NCBI RefSeq assembly: GCF_040545475.1
Contig: NZ_JBEPMA010000005.1
Coordinates: forward strand, 81,877-145,876
Reading direction: 5' to 3'
From: Peptoniphilus_A olsenii
GTDB taxonomy: Bacteria; Bacillota; Clostridia; Tissierellales; Peptoniphilaceae
DNA: 64,000 bases
Under the pieces are notes generated by a model, which was not told the DNA's origin, ran no database searches, and saw only the letters and a program-made list of their open reading frames with translations. Positions 50,852 through 61,244 of the stretch are shown piece by piece. A program made the translations under genes and the position numbers. Numbering within the stretch: position 1 is the stretch's first letter; every line of letters begins with the position of its first letter.

Positions 50852-51874
50852 ATGAAAGAAAAGTTATTTGGTATTAGAAATGATTTTAAAAATCTTATAA
50901 AAGATGCTAATACTATTAAAGAAATAGATGATTTAAGAGTAAAATATTTAGGAAAAAAAGGCGAAATAACTGCAATTCTAAAAGGAATGAGAGATATTTC
51001 TCCAGAAGAAAGACCAGCTATGGGTTCCCTTGCAAATGAGGTTAGGGAAGAGATAGAAAATCTAATTGAGAACAAAAAAAGTGAAGTCAATAAAATCCTT
51101 CTTGATAAAAAATTATTAAATGAAAGAATTGATGTAACTTTAAAGACAGATAATTTAATTTTGGGGCATAGACATCCATTAAAAAAGACTTTAGAAGATT
51201 TGGAAGATTTATTCACACATATGGGTTTTACAGTTTACGATGGTCCGGAAATAGAAACTGTTGAAAACAACTTCGATCTTTTAAATGCTCCAAAAGACCA
51301 TCCTTCTCGTGATATGTCAGATACATTTTATTTTGACAAAAATACAATACTTAGATCACAAACATCACCAGTTCAAATTAGAGCTATGAAAGAATATGGT
51401 GCACCTATAAGAATGGTTTGCTCTGGAAGAGTTTTCAGATCTGACGAAGTTGATGCAACTCACTCGCCAATGTTTCATCAGTTAGAGGGGCTTGTTGTAG
51501 ATGAAAATATTTCATTAGCAAATTTAATTGAAACTTTAAATTATTTCGTCAAAACATTTTTTGGTGAAGATATGAAAACTAGATTTAGACCTCACTATTT
51601 TCCATTTACTGAACCAAGTCTAGAAGTTGATACAACTTGCCCTAACTGTGGTGGCAAGGGATGTTCAAGTTGTTCTGGAACAGGTTGGAGTATGGAATTA
51701 TTGGGCGGCGGAATGGTTCATCCTAATGTTTTAAGAAATTGTGGCATCGATCCAGAAAAATATTCAGGCTTTGCTTTTGGTATGGGAATTGATAGGATTG
51801 CAATGGTAAGATACCAAATAAAAGATATTAGAATGATGTTTGACAATAATAAGAAATTTTTAGAACAGTTTTAA
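50852..51874 (+). CDS. pheS: Phenylalanine--tRNA ligase alpha subunit
   Basis: A 340-residue class II synthetase subunit with the catalytic core for charging tRNA-Phe. An N-terminal coiled-coil arm (about 1-85) precedes the core with HPLKKTLEDLEDLF, DTFYFD, RSQTSPVQIRAM and GRVFRSDEVDATHSPMFHQ (motif 2), and motif 3 GMGIDRIAMVRY near the end. I use ATG 50852 after GGAGG; an in-frame TTG at 50840 precedes the ribosome site. pheT follows in 10 bases. Confidence 0.97.
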   Translation: MKEKLFGIRNDFKNLIKDANTIKEIDDLRVKYLGKKGEITAILKGMRDISPEERPAMGSLANEVREEIENLIENKKSEVNKILLDKKLLNERIDVTLKTDNLILGHRHPLKKTLEDLEDLFTHMGFTVYDGPEIETVENNFDLLNAPKDHPSRDMSDTFYFDKNTILRSQTSPVQIRAMKEYGAPIRMVCSGRVFRSDEVDATHSPMFHQLEGLVVDENISLANLIETLNYFVKTFFGEDMKTRFRPHYFPFTEPSLEVDTTCPNCGGKGCSSCSGTGWSMELLGGGMVHPNVLRNCGIDPEKYSGFAFGMGIDRIAMVRYQIKDIRMMFDNNKKFLEQF

Positions 51875-51884
51875 GGAGGAACTC

Positions 51885-54260
51885 ATGTTATTACCTATAA
51901 AATGGTTAAGAGATTATATAGATTTTGATATAGATATTAAAGAGTTAGCTGATGGACTTTCAAATTCGGGCTCACATGTAGAATCAATTATTGATAATAA
52001 ATCTGGGATTGAAAAAATAATAGTTGGTAGAATTGAAAAAATAAATAAGCATCCAGATGCTGATAAATTAGTTATATGTGATGTAAATATAGGCAATAAA
52101 AACTTACAAATAGTAACCGGAGCTCCTAATGTTTTTGAAGGCGCGATAGTCCCAGTAGCAGTTGATGGTGCAAAAATATATGGCGGTAAAACTATAAAAA
52201 AAGGAAAACTCCGTGGCGTTCTGTCTAACGGCATGTTATGTTCACTAGAAGAACTTGGATTTAGTTCATCAGTAGTACCTAAAGAGTCAAAGGATGGAAT
52301 TTTTATATTCCCAGAAGAAGTAGAGCTGGGTAGTGACTTTTTCGAATCTCTCAATATGAATGATGAAGTGCTTGAACTCGAAATAACTCCAAACAGACCG
52401 GATTGCTTAAGTATGGTAGGTATGGCAGTTGAAACTGCTGCCACATTTGACTTAAAACGAAAAGTAAAAGATATTAACATTGAAAGTACAGCAGATAATA
52501 TAAATGATTACATCGAAAGTATTAAAATTGACACTCCAAATTGCAATAGATATTATGCAAGAGTAATCAAAAATTTGGAAATTAAGCCGTCTCCAATTTG
52601 GTTACAATCTTATTTAATGCAGGCAGGAATCCGTCCGATTTCAAACATTGTTGACTTAACTAACTTCGTAATGTTAGAACTTGGGCAGCCTTTACATGCT
52701 TTTGATCTTGATTCAATCAATAATAAAAAAGTATTAGTAAGACAAGCTAAAGATGGAGAAACAACTAAAACTTTAGATGGTGAAAAAAGAAGTCTTACAA
52801 CAGAAGATTTAGTAATCACAGATGGAGACGAAATTATAGCAATTGGCGGTGTAATGGGGGGATATGATTCTGAAGTTACTTCCAAAACTACAACCGTATT
52901 ACTTGAAGGTGCAAATTTTAATAAAGAAAACATCCGTAAAACATCTAGAAGACTTGGGCTAAGAAGCGAAGCATCATCAAGATTTGAAAAAGGTATTTCC
53001 GAGACTTTAGCCCAAAAGGCTGTAGATAGAGTTGCTGAACTTGTACAAAAAATGGGGATTGCTGAAGTAGTTGAAGGTTATATAGATGCAAATAATTTTA
53101 CAACTACAGAAAAAACTATAAAATTAAGAAAAGAAAAATGTAATAGATTAATAGGTATAGAATTTTCAATTCAAGAAATTTCCAATATATTGAATAGATT
53201 AGAAATAGAAACTGAAATTAAAGAGGATTATTTAATAGCTAAAATACCTCAAATAAGGCTTGATTTAAATATCGAAGAAGATTTAATTGAAGAAGTGGCA
53301 AGGATATATGGCTATCAAAATATAGAACCTAAAAAATTAGTTGGTACTTTGACTGTTGGCAAGAAGCCAAAATTTAGAAATGTTGAAAACAAAATTAAAA
53401 ATATACTATTTGGACTTGGATACTCTGAATTTATGACCTATTCATTCATAAGTCCTAATGCATATAACAAATCTAATTATATTGAGGATGATAAAAATAT
53501 AATTAAAATTTTAAATCCTCTAGGTGAAGATTATTCGGTTATGCGTACAACTTTGATACCTTCAATGATTGAGTCACTGGCAAAAAATTATGCTCGTGGC
53601 AATGAAAAAGTTGGTGGATTTGAAATAGGAAATACTTTTATTCCTACAGGAGATAAATTGCCTTCTGAAAACTTAAAATTATGTTTAGGATTTTATGATT
53701 TAGGAGATTTTTATTATTTAAAAGAATCTATCGAAAAATCACTGTGGTATTTAGGAATAGAAAACTTAGAAATCCGTAGAGTAACAAAATCTTTCTTACA
53801 TCCTGGTAGAAGTGCTGAAATTTATTTAAATGATTTTTGTTTGGGTATAATGGGTGAAATTCATCCAAATGTTTTAAAAAATTATGGATTGAAGAAAAAA
53901 GTTTATGTTGCAGAATTGGATTTTGATACAATAGTTAAAAACACAATCGATAACTATCTTTATAAAGAAATGCCAAAGTTTCCAACAATTAAACGTGATT
54001 TCGCTTTTGTAATTGATAGGGATATTGACTCTGTAGAACTTGAAAAAATCTCTAAAAAACATGGGGAAAAATTGCTAGAATCTTTTAAAGTTTTTGATAT
54101 ATATGAAGGTGATAATATAGAGGAAGGCAAAAAATCAGTAGCCTTTTCATTAGTATTTAGGGCACCTGATCGTACACTAGAGGATTCTGAAGTGTCAGAA
54201 ATTTCTGGTAAAATTGTCGCAGATATTGAGAAGGATCTTAATGCTAAACTAAGATCTTAA
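51885..54260 (+). CDS. pheT: Phenylalanine--tRNA ligase beta subunit
   Basis: A 791-residue partner of PheS forming an alpha2beta2 enzyme. Domains in order: a tRNA-binding OB domain (about 40-150, with HPDADKLVICDVNIG), the B3/B4 editing domain (LEITPNRPDCLSMVG onward), B5, a catalytic-like core, and a C-terminal anticodon-binding FDX-ACB domain (FPTIKRDFAFVIDRDID). It follows pheS after AAGGAGGA. Length is standard. Confidence 0.97.
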   Translation: MLLPIKWLRDYIDFDIDIKELADGLSNSGSHVESIIDNKSGIEKIIVGRIEKINKHPDADKLVICDVNIGNKNLQIVTGAPNVFEGAIVPVAVDGAKIYGGKTIKKGKLRGVLSNGMLCSLEELGFSSSVVPKESKDGIFIFPEEVELGSDFFESLNMNDEVLELEITPNRPDCLSMVGMAVETAATFDLKRKVKDINIESTADNINDYIESIKIDTPNCNRYYARVIKNLEIKPSPIWLQSYLMQAGIRPISNIVDLTNFVMLELGQPLHAFDLDSINNKKVLVRQAKDGETTKTLDGEKRSLTTEDLVITDGDEIIAIGGVMGGYDSEVTSKTTTVLLEGANFNKENIRKTSRRLGLRSEASSRFEKGISETLAQKAVDRVAELVQKMGIAEVVEGYIDANNFTTTEKTIKLRKEKCNRLIGIEFSIQEISNILNRLEIETEIKEDYLIAKIPQIRLDLNIEEDLIEEVARIYGYQNIEPKKLVGTLTVGKKPKFRNVENKIKNILFGLGYSEFMTYSFISPNAYNKSNYIEDDKNIIKILNPLGEDYSVMRTTLIPSMIESLAKNYARGNEKVGGFEIGNTFIPTGDKLPSENLKLCLGFYDLGDFYYLKESIEKSLWYLGIENLEIRRVTKSFLHPGRSAEIYLNDFCLGIMGEIHPNVLKNYGLKKKVYVAELDFDTIVKNTIDNYLYKEMPKFPTIKRDFAFVIDRDIDSVELEKISKKHGEKLLESFKVFDIYEGDNIEEGKKSVAFSLVFRAPDRTLEDSEVSEISGKIVADIEKDLNAKLRS

Positions 54261-54274
54261 TTGTGGAGGTAAAT

Positions 54275-54826
54275 ATGTCAGCTAACAAGAGAATTGAAGT
54301 AATTATAGATGGCATGAAATTTTATGTGCTAGGCGATGACAATGAAAGTTATGTTAAAAATCTAGCACAAACTTTAGATGAAAAAATACAGAAAACTTAT
54401 AATAGTAATTTTAGATTAAATCAAGTGCAATCAATTATACTTTGTGCGTTAAATATATTAGATGAATTAGAAAGAACTAAAAGAGATAAGATAGATATTA
54501 ATTCCATGAAATCTGATGAGAAAGCAATGTTGGAAAAAGTTGAAGAAATTAAAGCTTTGAAAAATACAATTGAAAATCTTAAAAAAGAAAATTCCAATAT
54601 TTCCTCTCAGTTTACTAATACTAAAGAAAAAGAACATGAAACAGTTGAAAAACTCAAAAAAGCTAATCAAATAAATGTAGATAGAAGCAAAGAAATTGCC
54701 ACTTTAAAAGCGGATATTTCTGCTTATCAAGAGCAAATAAAAGAGCTGGACAATAAACATAATAATGCTCAAAGAAGGATTATTGATTTATCTAGAGAAT
54801 TAGAAAGTCTTTATGATGAAAAATAA
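54275..54826 (+). CDS. zapA: ZapA-family cell division protein with a long coiled coil
   Basis: A 183-residue protein with an N-terminal ZapA domain (about residues 5-85, KRIEVIIDGMKFYVLGDDNESYVKNLAQ), which binds FtsZ, followed by an extended coiled coil (about 85-180) rich in Lys/Glu. Classical ZapA is near 100 residues, so the tail is an addition; similar long forms are seen next to pheT in Clostridia. Start ATG 54275 after GGAGG; an in-frame GTG at 54263 lies before the ribosome site. Confidence 0.85.
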   Translation: MSANKRIEVIIDGMKFYVLGDDNESYVKNLAQTLDEKIQKTYNSNFRLNQVQSIILCALNILDELERTKRDKIDINSMKSDEKAMLEKVEEIKALKNTIENLKKENSNISSQFTNTKEKEHETVEKLKKANQINVDRSKEIATLKADISAYQEQIKELDNKHNNAQRRIIDLSRELESLYDEK

Positions 54827-57149
54827 ATATGAATTGTTAGCACCTGCAGGTAATATGAGCTCTCTAAAGGCGGCAGTTATAGCAGGTGCTGATGCTGTTT
54901 ATTTGGGAGCGAGCGAATTTTCTGCAAGAGCAAAAGCGAAAAATTTTAACATCGAAGAATTGATGGAAGCCATTACTTATGCTCATTTAAGAAATGTTAA
55001 AATTTTTGTGACGATGAATATTCTCATTGCAGATACTGAATTTGAAGAAGCTTTAAAATTAGCGCAAAAGCTGTATGATATTGGAGTAGATGCTTTAATT
55101 GTTCAAGATTTTGGTCTTGTAAAGGAGATTAAAAAACTACTTCCTGATTTTGAACTTCATGCCTCAACACAAATGGCAATTAATAATTATTATGGAGCTT
55201 TATTTTTAAAAGATATGGGTTTTTCAAGAATTGTATTAGCACGCGAAACACCTATTTTTGAGATAAAAAAAATTAAAGAATTAAATATTGATATTGAAGT
55301 ATTTATACATGGTGCACTTTGTGTTTGTTATTCAGGTGAATGTCTAATGAGTTCAATGATAGGTGGTAAGTCTGGTAATCGAGGTGAATGTGCACAAGCT
55401 TGTAGAAAACAATATGAAATATTTGATTTGGATAAAAATTCTGTTTCTGATAGTAAATATTATTTATCTCCCAAAGATTTAAATACATTAGATGAAGTAA
55501 AACAACTCTTAGCAGCAGGAGCTTTTTCTTTAAAAATTGAAGGCAGGATGAAAAGCCCACAATATGTTTATCAAGTAGTCTCAGCTTATAAGAATGCAAT
55601 TAGTGGAAAACTCGATACAACTGATAAACAAAATGTAGAGCAATCTTTTAATAGAGGCTTTACAAAAGGATTATTTAATGGGGATTTTGGTAGAAATTTC
55701 GTTTCTTACGATAGACCTGATAATCGAGGTATTGAAATAGGAAAGGTAATGTCAGTTAGAAAAAATAAAGCGAAAGTTGTATTTAGCGATACTGTGTTTG
55801 CTGGCGATGGATTAGAATTTAAAAATGGCGGTAAGACTTTTGGTATTAAAACTGATAAAAAATATTTGAAAGGCAAAGAATATATACTAGATTTACCAGA
55901 ATTTACTGAAAAAGAAAGTATAATAAATAGAACTTTTTCCATTAAATGGAAAGAAAATATAGACTCTAAACTAGAAACTGATGAATATAAAATCCCTATA
56001 GATATGAAGGTAATAGCAAAAGTTGGACAAAAACCAATTATTTATGGCAAAACAAGTTTTGTTAAAGATTATTATCAGTTAGATGAAATAATAGAAGCTG
56101 CACATAAATCTCCTATAACAGAAGATAAAATTACAGAAAATTTATCTAAGTTAAATGATACTATATTCTATTTAAATTCCCTAAAACTAGATTTGGATAA
56201 AGATGCTTTTATGAGGATATCATCTGTAAATGCACTCAGAAGAGGGATAATTGGAAAAATAGAAAGACAAATCTTGAATAAAAAAGTGGTTAGGAAGGAA
56301 AAAAATAACCTCCTAGTAGAAACTGATAAAATTTTATTAAAAAATCATACGAAAATTAAAGTGTTTTTTAACAAGTTTGAGCATTTAGAAAAAGTAGATT
56401 TTAATAAAATAGACGAAATAATAATAAGACCAAATCATGTTAATAAGTTTAAATCGCGTTATCCACAACTTAAATTTTCTGTCTATTTAGATAAATTTTA
56501 TTCATATATTGAATTGGAAAAAGTAAGGAATTATATTTTAGAACATAGGGAAATTGAAGGTATTTGGATAAATAATATTTCGCAATATTATATTTTTAAA
56601 AATGACGATATAAAGATTAATGGAGATATTGGACTGAATGTTTTTAATAAAAGCTCATTAGATTTTTTATCTAAATTAGGATTATATAGTGTTACCTTAT
56701 CACCTGAATTAAATGCTAAACAAATTAAAGTTTTATCTACTGTTAATAGTAATACAAACATTGTATCTTATGGAAGACTACCTGTTATGACAATGAAGCA
56801 CTGCCCTTTTTCCATAATTAAAAACTGTAAAGATGAAAGATATTGTCCTGAGTGTAAATTCAAAAATTATTATTTGAGGGATACTAAAAATGTTGATTTT
56901 GAAGTCCTCAGACAAGATGCTTTCACAGAAATATTTAATTCTTATCCAATTCTTTTGGATGGATATGTAAAGACTGTCATAAATAGTGGTTTAAACCTTT
57001 TAATATTAGGTGATGAATATACTAATTATGTTATAAATTTATATAGAGAATTTAATAGTGATAAGTATGAAAAGTTACGAATTAAATTAATAAATAAATA
57101 TGGCCAGGTAACAAAAGGTCATATAAATAGGGGGATTATAGGTGATTGA
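54813..57149 (+). CDS. Peptidase U32 family protein
   Basis: A 778-residue protein with a U32 core in its first ~330 residues: ELLAPAGNMSSLKAAVIAGADAVYLG, ELHASTQMAINN, ARETPIFEIKKI, VFIHGALCVCYSGECLMSS with the family cysteines, SKYYLSPKDLNTLDEVKQL and SLKIEGRMKSPQYV. A second, less conserved half has a DUF3656-like beta region and, near residues 665-685, four cysteines (CPFSIIKNC, CPECKF) that may bind a metal cluster. U32 proteins such as RlhA and TrhP take part in prephenate-dependent tRNA/rRNA hydroxylation; true protease activity is doubtful. It overlaps zapA by 14 bases and mutS2 by 8. Confidence 0.9.
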   Translation: MMKNKYELLAPAGNMSSLKAAVIAGADAVYLGASEFSARAKAKNFNIEELMEAITYAHLRNVKIFVTMNILIADTEFEEALKLAQKLYDIGVDALIVQDFGLVKEIKKLLPDFELHASTQMAINNYYGALFLKDMGFSRIVLARETPIFEIKKIKELNIDIEVFIHGALCVCYSGECLMSSMIGGKSGNRGECAQACRKQYEIFDLDKNSVSDSKYYLSPKDLNTLDEVKQLLAAGAFSLKIEGRMKSPQYVYQVVSAYKNAISGKLDTTDKQNVEQSFNRGFTKGLFNGDFGRNFVSYDRPDNRGIEIGKVMSVRKNKAKVVFSDTVFAGDGLEFKNGGKTFGIKTDKKYLKGKEYILDLPEFTEKESIINRTFSIKWKENIDSKLETDEYKIPIDMKVIAKVGQKPIIYGKTSFVKDYYQLDEIIEAAHKSPITEDKITENLSKLNDTIFYLNSLKLDLDKDAFMRISSVNALRRGIIGKIERQILNKKVVRKEKNNLLVETDKILLKNHTKIKVFFNKFEHLEKVDFNKIDEIIIRPNHVNKFKSRYPQLKFSVYLDKFYSYIELEKVRNYILEHREIEGIWINNISQYYIFKNDDIKINGDIGLNVFNKSSLDFLSKLGLYSVTLSPELNAKQIKVLSTVNSNTNIVSYGRLPVMTMKHCPFSIIKNCKDERYCPECKFKNYYLRDTKNVDFEVLRQDAFTEIFNSYPILLDGYVKTVINSGLNLLILGDEYTNYVINLYREFNSDKYEKLRIKLINKYGQVTKGHINRGIIGD

Positions 57150-59514
57150 CTCTTTTACTAGAGCAAAGAAAACTTTAGAATTTGACAAAGTTCTCTCGGA
57201 GTTAAAATCTTTGGCAAGTGCCAAAATCACAACTGAATATATAGATGATATAAATTTTTCGACAGATTATGACGAAGTAAATAAAAGATTAAAAGTGACA
57301 AGTGAAGCTCTTAGGTTAATAAGTGCAAAAGGTGAACCTGCTCTTTTTGGGATTGTAGATATAAAAAAAATACTAAAAGTAGCTAATATTGGTGGAGTAT
57401 TAACTGCAAAATCGCTTTTAGATGTAACAGACTTTTTGAGAGTGGCAAGAAATCTAAAATTATATCTAAAGAAAGAAACTTATGATCATAAAGATGTTCC
57501 GATGAGTTTTATAAATGTATTAATTGAAGAACTTTATATAAATAGAGCACTAGAAGAAGAAATTAATTCTAAAATTATTTCTGAAGATGAAATTGCTGAT
57601 GACGCTTCAAAAGAATTAAATAGGATAAGAAAAAATATAGGTTTAAAAAAAGAATCTATCAAAAACAAATTGAATTCTGTATTGACTTCACAATCAGAAT
57701 ATCTACAAGATCAGATAGTCACTTTCCGTGATGGTAGGTATGTAGTACCAGTTAAAATAGAACATAAATCAAGAGTTAAAGGATTGGTACACGATATTTC
57801 AAGTTCTGGTCAAACTATATATGTTGAGCCAATTTCTGTTGTTGATGCAAATAATGAATTAAAAGAATTGTATTTAAAAGAAACTACAGAAATAGAAAAA
57901 ATATTGCGTAAACTCACTGAATTTGTTGCAGAAGAGTCAGTTAATATTGAATATAATCAAGATAAGTTGATAGAGATTGATTTTATTTTTTCTAAAGCCA
58001 AACTTGCAATTAAACAAGAAGCAAATATGCCAATTCTCAATAACAAAAAATACATCAATTTAAAAAAAGCATATCACCCCCTTTTAAATAGAGAGATTGC
58101 TGTGCCAATAGATATTTATTTAGGTGATGAATTCACCTCATTAATAATAACTGGCCCAAACACTGGCGGTAAAACTGTCAGTTTGAAAACAGTAGGTCTT
58201 TTGGTGCTTATGGTTCAATATGGACTTTTAATTCCAGTTAGTGAATCATCTGAGATTTCAATATTTGACTCTGTATTTGCAGACATTGGCGATGAACAAT
58301 CAATAGAACAGTCCTTGTCTACATTTTCTTCACATATGGTTAATATTGTGAGAATTTTAAACGAGGTAGATGAAAATTCTCTCGTATTATTTGACGAATT
58401 AGGAGCAGGAACTGACCCTACAGAAGGAGCTGCATTAGCTAGAGCAATAATGCAACACATGCTAGATAGAAAGATAAGATGTATATCTACAACACATTAT
58501 AATCAATTAAAGGTGTATGCACTTACAACAAAGGGTGTAGCTAATGCTTCCATGGAATTCGATGTAAATACTTTATCACCAACTTATAAATTATTAATTG
58601 GAGTACCAGGCAAGTCCAATGCATTTGAAATATCAAAAAGGCTAGGTTTACCTGAATATATAATAGAAGAATCTAAAAAGCTTTTAAGCTCAGAAAATAT
58701 CGAATTCGAAGATGTTCTTCAAGCAATTGATGCTGATAGGACTAAAATTGCAAGATTAAAAGAAGATTTAGAAAGACAAAACATTGATTTAAAAGAACAA
58801 AATAGACGTTTAGAAAATAAAATAAAAAATGTAGAAAATCAAAGAGAAAAAATAATAGAAAAATCTAAAGAAGAAGCTCGTAGAGTCTTATTAAATGCAA
58901 AACAAAATGCAGAGCTTATACTTTCTGAACTAAACGAAGCAAAAGAGAATATTTTATCTGATAATTCTAGAAAAATTCAAGATGCACAAGATTTACTGAG
59001 AGAAAGCATTAGAAAAACGAATAAAGATTCAGACATAGAAATCACAAAAGCTAAAAACCCAATCAAAGAAATTAAAATTGGAGATCAAGTGAGGACATCT
59101 TTTGGCAATGTAGCTACTGTTTTAGAAATGCCTGATAATAAAGGCAATGTTTTAGTTCAATCTGGTATTATGAAAATGAAGTTGCCAAAAGAAAGCTTAA
59201 CTCGTGTAAATGTCCAAGAAAATACAACGAAAGTCAATACAAAGAAAATTTTAAGAGATAAGGCAACAAATGTAAAATCAGAAATAGATATACGAGGAAA
59301 AAACTTCGAAGATGCAAAAGATATAGTAGAAAAATATTTAGATGATGCATATATTTCTGGACTAAAATCAGTGAGATTAATACACGGAAAAGGGACAGGA
59401 GTGTTGAGAGCAAAACTAAGAGATTATATGAAAGGAATAAGGATAGTAAAAACATTTCATGATGCTGCTTATAACGAGGGTGGAGATGGAGTTACTATAG
59501 TTGTATTAAAATAG
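57142..59514 (+). CDS. mutS2: Endonuclease MutS2
   Basis: A 790-residue MutS-related protein. The core ATPase has Walker A GPNTGGKT at about 338-345, LVLFDELGAGTDPTEGAALA and STHYNQLK. A coiled-coil clamp region (about 515-640) is followed by a KOW-like part and the C-terminal Smr nuclease domain (DIRGKNFEDAKDIVEKYL, RLIHGKGTGVLRAKL). In Firmicutes MutS2 acts on collided ribosomes and on recombination intermediates. The start is GTG 57142, after AGGGGG, inside the end of the U32 gene. Confidence 0.96.
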   Translation: MIDSFTRAKKTLEFDKVLSELKSLASAKITTEYIDDINFSTDYDEVNKRLKVTSEALRLISAKGEPALFGIVDIKKILKVANIGGVLTAKSLLDVTDFLRVARNLKLYLKKETYDHKDVPMSFINVLIEELYINRALEEEINSKIISEDEIADDASKELNRIRKNIGLKKESIKNKLNSVLTSQSEYLQDQIVTFRDGRYVVPVKIEHKSRVKGLVHDISSSGQTIYVEPISVVDANNELKELYLKETTEIEKILRKLTEFVAEESVNIEYNQDKLIEIDFIFSKAKLAIKQEANMPILNNKKYINLKKAYHPLLNREIAVPIDIYLGDEFTSLIITGPNTGGKTVSLKTVGLLVLMVQYGLLIPVSESSEISIFDSVFADIGDEQSIEQSLSTFSSHMVNIVRILNEVDENSLVLFDELGAGTDPTEGAALARAIMQHMLDRKIRCISTTHYNQLKVYALTTKGVANASMEFDVNTLSPTYKLLIGVPGKSNAFEISKRLGLPEYIIEESKKLLSSENIEFEDVLQAIDADRTKIARLKEDLERQNIDLKEQNRRLENKIKNVENQREKIIEKSKEEARRVLLNAKQNAELILSELNEAKENILSDNSRKIQDAQDLLRESIRKTNKDSDIEITKAKNPIKEIKIGDQVRTSFGNVATVLEMPDNKGNVLVQSGIMKMKLPKESLTRVNVQENTTKVNTKKILRDKATNVKSEIDIRGKNFEDAKDIVEKYLDDAYISGLKSVRLIHGKGTGVLRAKLRDYMKGIRIVKTFHDAAYNEGGDGVTIVVLK

Positions 59515-59524
59515 AGGTGAGTAT

Positions 59525-61234
59525 ATGATAAATTTTAGAGAAGAGATAATTAATATATTAGATGAAAAAATTGAAGAATTAGATAGAAAACAAATAAATG
59601 AAATACTTGAAACACCACCATCATATGAATTGGGTGATTTTGCATTTCCAGTTTTTAGTTTAGCAAAAGTTTATAGAAAAAATCCAGCTATCATAGCAAG
59701 TGATTTAGCAAATGAAATTGAATCAGAATATTTTGAAAGAGTAGAAAGCAAAAACGCATATTTGAATTTTTATATAAATAAAACACTATTAGCTGAAGAA
59801 ATATTAAATGAATCTAAAGATAAAGGACAGAATTTTGGAAAAATCAATGTTGGTAAAGGAGAAAATGCCTTAGTAGAATATTCGTCTACAAATATTGCTA
59901 AGCCATTTCATATTGGACATATAAGATCAACTGTAATAGGAGATTCAATCAAAAGAATTTATAATTTTTTAGGATATAATACTATTGCAATTAATTATTT
60001 AGGAGATTATGGAACGCAATTTGGAATGCTAATTTGTGCCTATAAAAAATGGGGTAATCAAGAAGCTATTGAGAAGAATCCTATTCCTGAACTTTTTAAA
60101 TTATATGTAAAAATAAATAAAGTAGTAGAAGAAGAGCCAACGGTAAAAGAAGAATGTAGAAAATGGTTCAAACGCTTAGAAGAAAATGATGAAGAAGCTG
60201 TTTCTTTATGGAAATGGTTTAGAGAAGTTAGTTTAAAAGAATTTAATAGAGTTTATGAAATTCTTGATATAGAATTTGATTCGTTTAATGGAGAAAGCTT
60301 TTATTCGGATAAATTACCGTCTTTAATAGAAGAATTAAGAGCAAAAAATGTCATGGAAAATTCGCAAGGGGCTGAAATAATTAATCTTGATAAATACAAT
60401 CTTCCACCAGCAATAATCGTAAAAAGTGATGGAACAAGTATTTATCTCACAAGGGATATAGCCGCTGCAAAATATAGACATGAAGAATATAAACCAGTGG
60501 TTAGTATTTATGTAGTTGGTGCTCAGCAGTCTTTACATTTTCAACAATTAAAAGCTACACTAAAAGAGGCAAATTACGATTTTTATGATGAAATTGTTCA
60601 TGTTCCTTTTGGAATGGTATCATTAGAAGATGGAACACTTTCAACTAGGAAAGGAAAAGTTGTATATCTAGAAGATGTATTAAATAAAGCTATTAATAAG
60701 GTTATGGAAATTTTAAATGATAGAGAAATCTCTTCAGGACAAAAATTAGAAAACAAAGAAGAATTAGCGAGAATGATAGGTGTTGGAGCAATTAAATTCC
60801 AAGAATTATTTAATGGTAGAATAAAAGATTATGTATTTGATTGGGATAAGACATTGTCATTTGAAGGTGAAACAGGTCCATATGTGCAATATGTACATGC
60901 AAGGATATCCTCACTATTAGAAAAAGGTAATTTTAATTTAAATAATCCTACAAATGCAAAATTACTGACAGAAGAAACTGAAATTGACATTATCAGATCA
61001 CTTTACAATTTTAGTGATGTTGTAAAAGATGCTGCTGAAAAGTATGAACCATATTTTATAACTAGATATGTAGTTGAACTTGCGAAGAATTTTAATAAAT
61101 TCTATAATCAAACACAAATTCTAGTAGATAATGAAGAACTTAAAAATTCAAGACTAATGCTATGCTATACAGTGAAAAATGTAATTGCTAGTGGTCTACT
61201 ACTATTGGGTATACAGGCACCAGATAAAATGTAA
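59525..61234 (+). CDS. argS: Arginine--tRNA ligase
   Basis: A 569-residue class I synthetase. An N-terminal Add-1 domain (about 1-100) precedes the catalytic core with the HIGH box FHIGHIRST (about 128-136) and LEDGTLSTRKGKVV in the KMSKS position; the C-terminal DALR anticodon domain ends near the last residues. It forms an operon with mutS2 (10 bases upstream) and with the two unknown genes that follow. Length is standard. Confidence 0.97.
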   Translation: MINFREEIINILDEKIEELDRKQINEILETPPSYELGDFAFPVFSLAKVYRKNPAIIASDLANEIESEYFERVESKNAYLNFYINKTLLAEEILNESKDKGQNFGKINVGKGENALVEYSSTNIAKPFHIGHIRSTVIGDSIKRIYNFLGYNTIAINYLGDYGTQFGMLICAYKKWGNQEAIEKNPIPELFKLYVKINKVVEEEPTVKEECRKWFKRLEENDEEAVSLWKWFREVSLKEFNRVYEILDIEFDSFNGESFYSDKLPSLIEELRAKNVMENSQGAEIINLDKYNLPPAIIVKSDGTSIYLTRDIAAAKYRHEEYKPVVSIYVVGAQQSLHFQQLKATLKEANYDFYDEIVHVPFGMVSLEDGTLSTRKGKVVYLEDVLNKAINKVMEILNDREISSGQKLENKEELARMIGVGAIKFQELFNGRIKDYVFDWDKTLSFEGETGPYVQYVHARISSLLEKGNFNLNNPTNAKLLTEETEIDIIRSLYNFSDVVKDAAEKYEPYFITRYVVELAKNFNKFYNQTQILVDNEELKNSRLMLCYTVKNVIASGLLLLGIQAPDKM

Positions 61235-61244
61235 GGAGTGCACA

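Noticed and set aside
51914..52480. 188-codon frame antisense to pheT
   Set aside because: Shadow of pheT, Ser/Pro-rich as expected from the reverse of Glu/Gly-rich codons.
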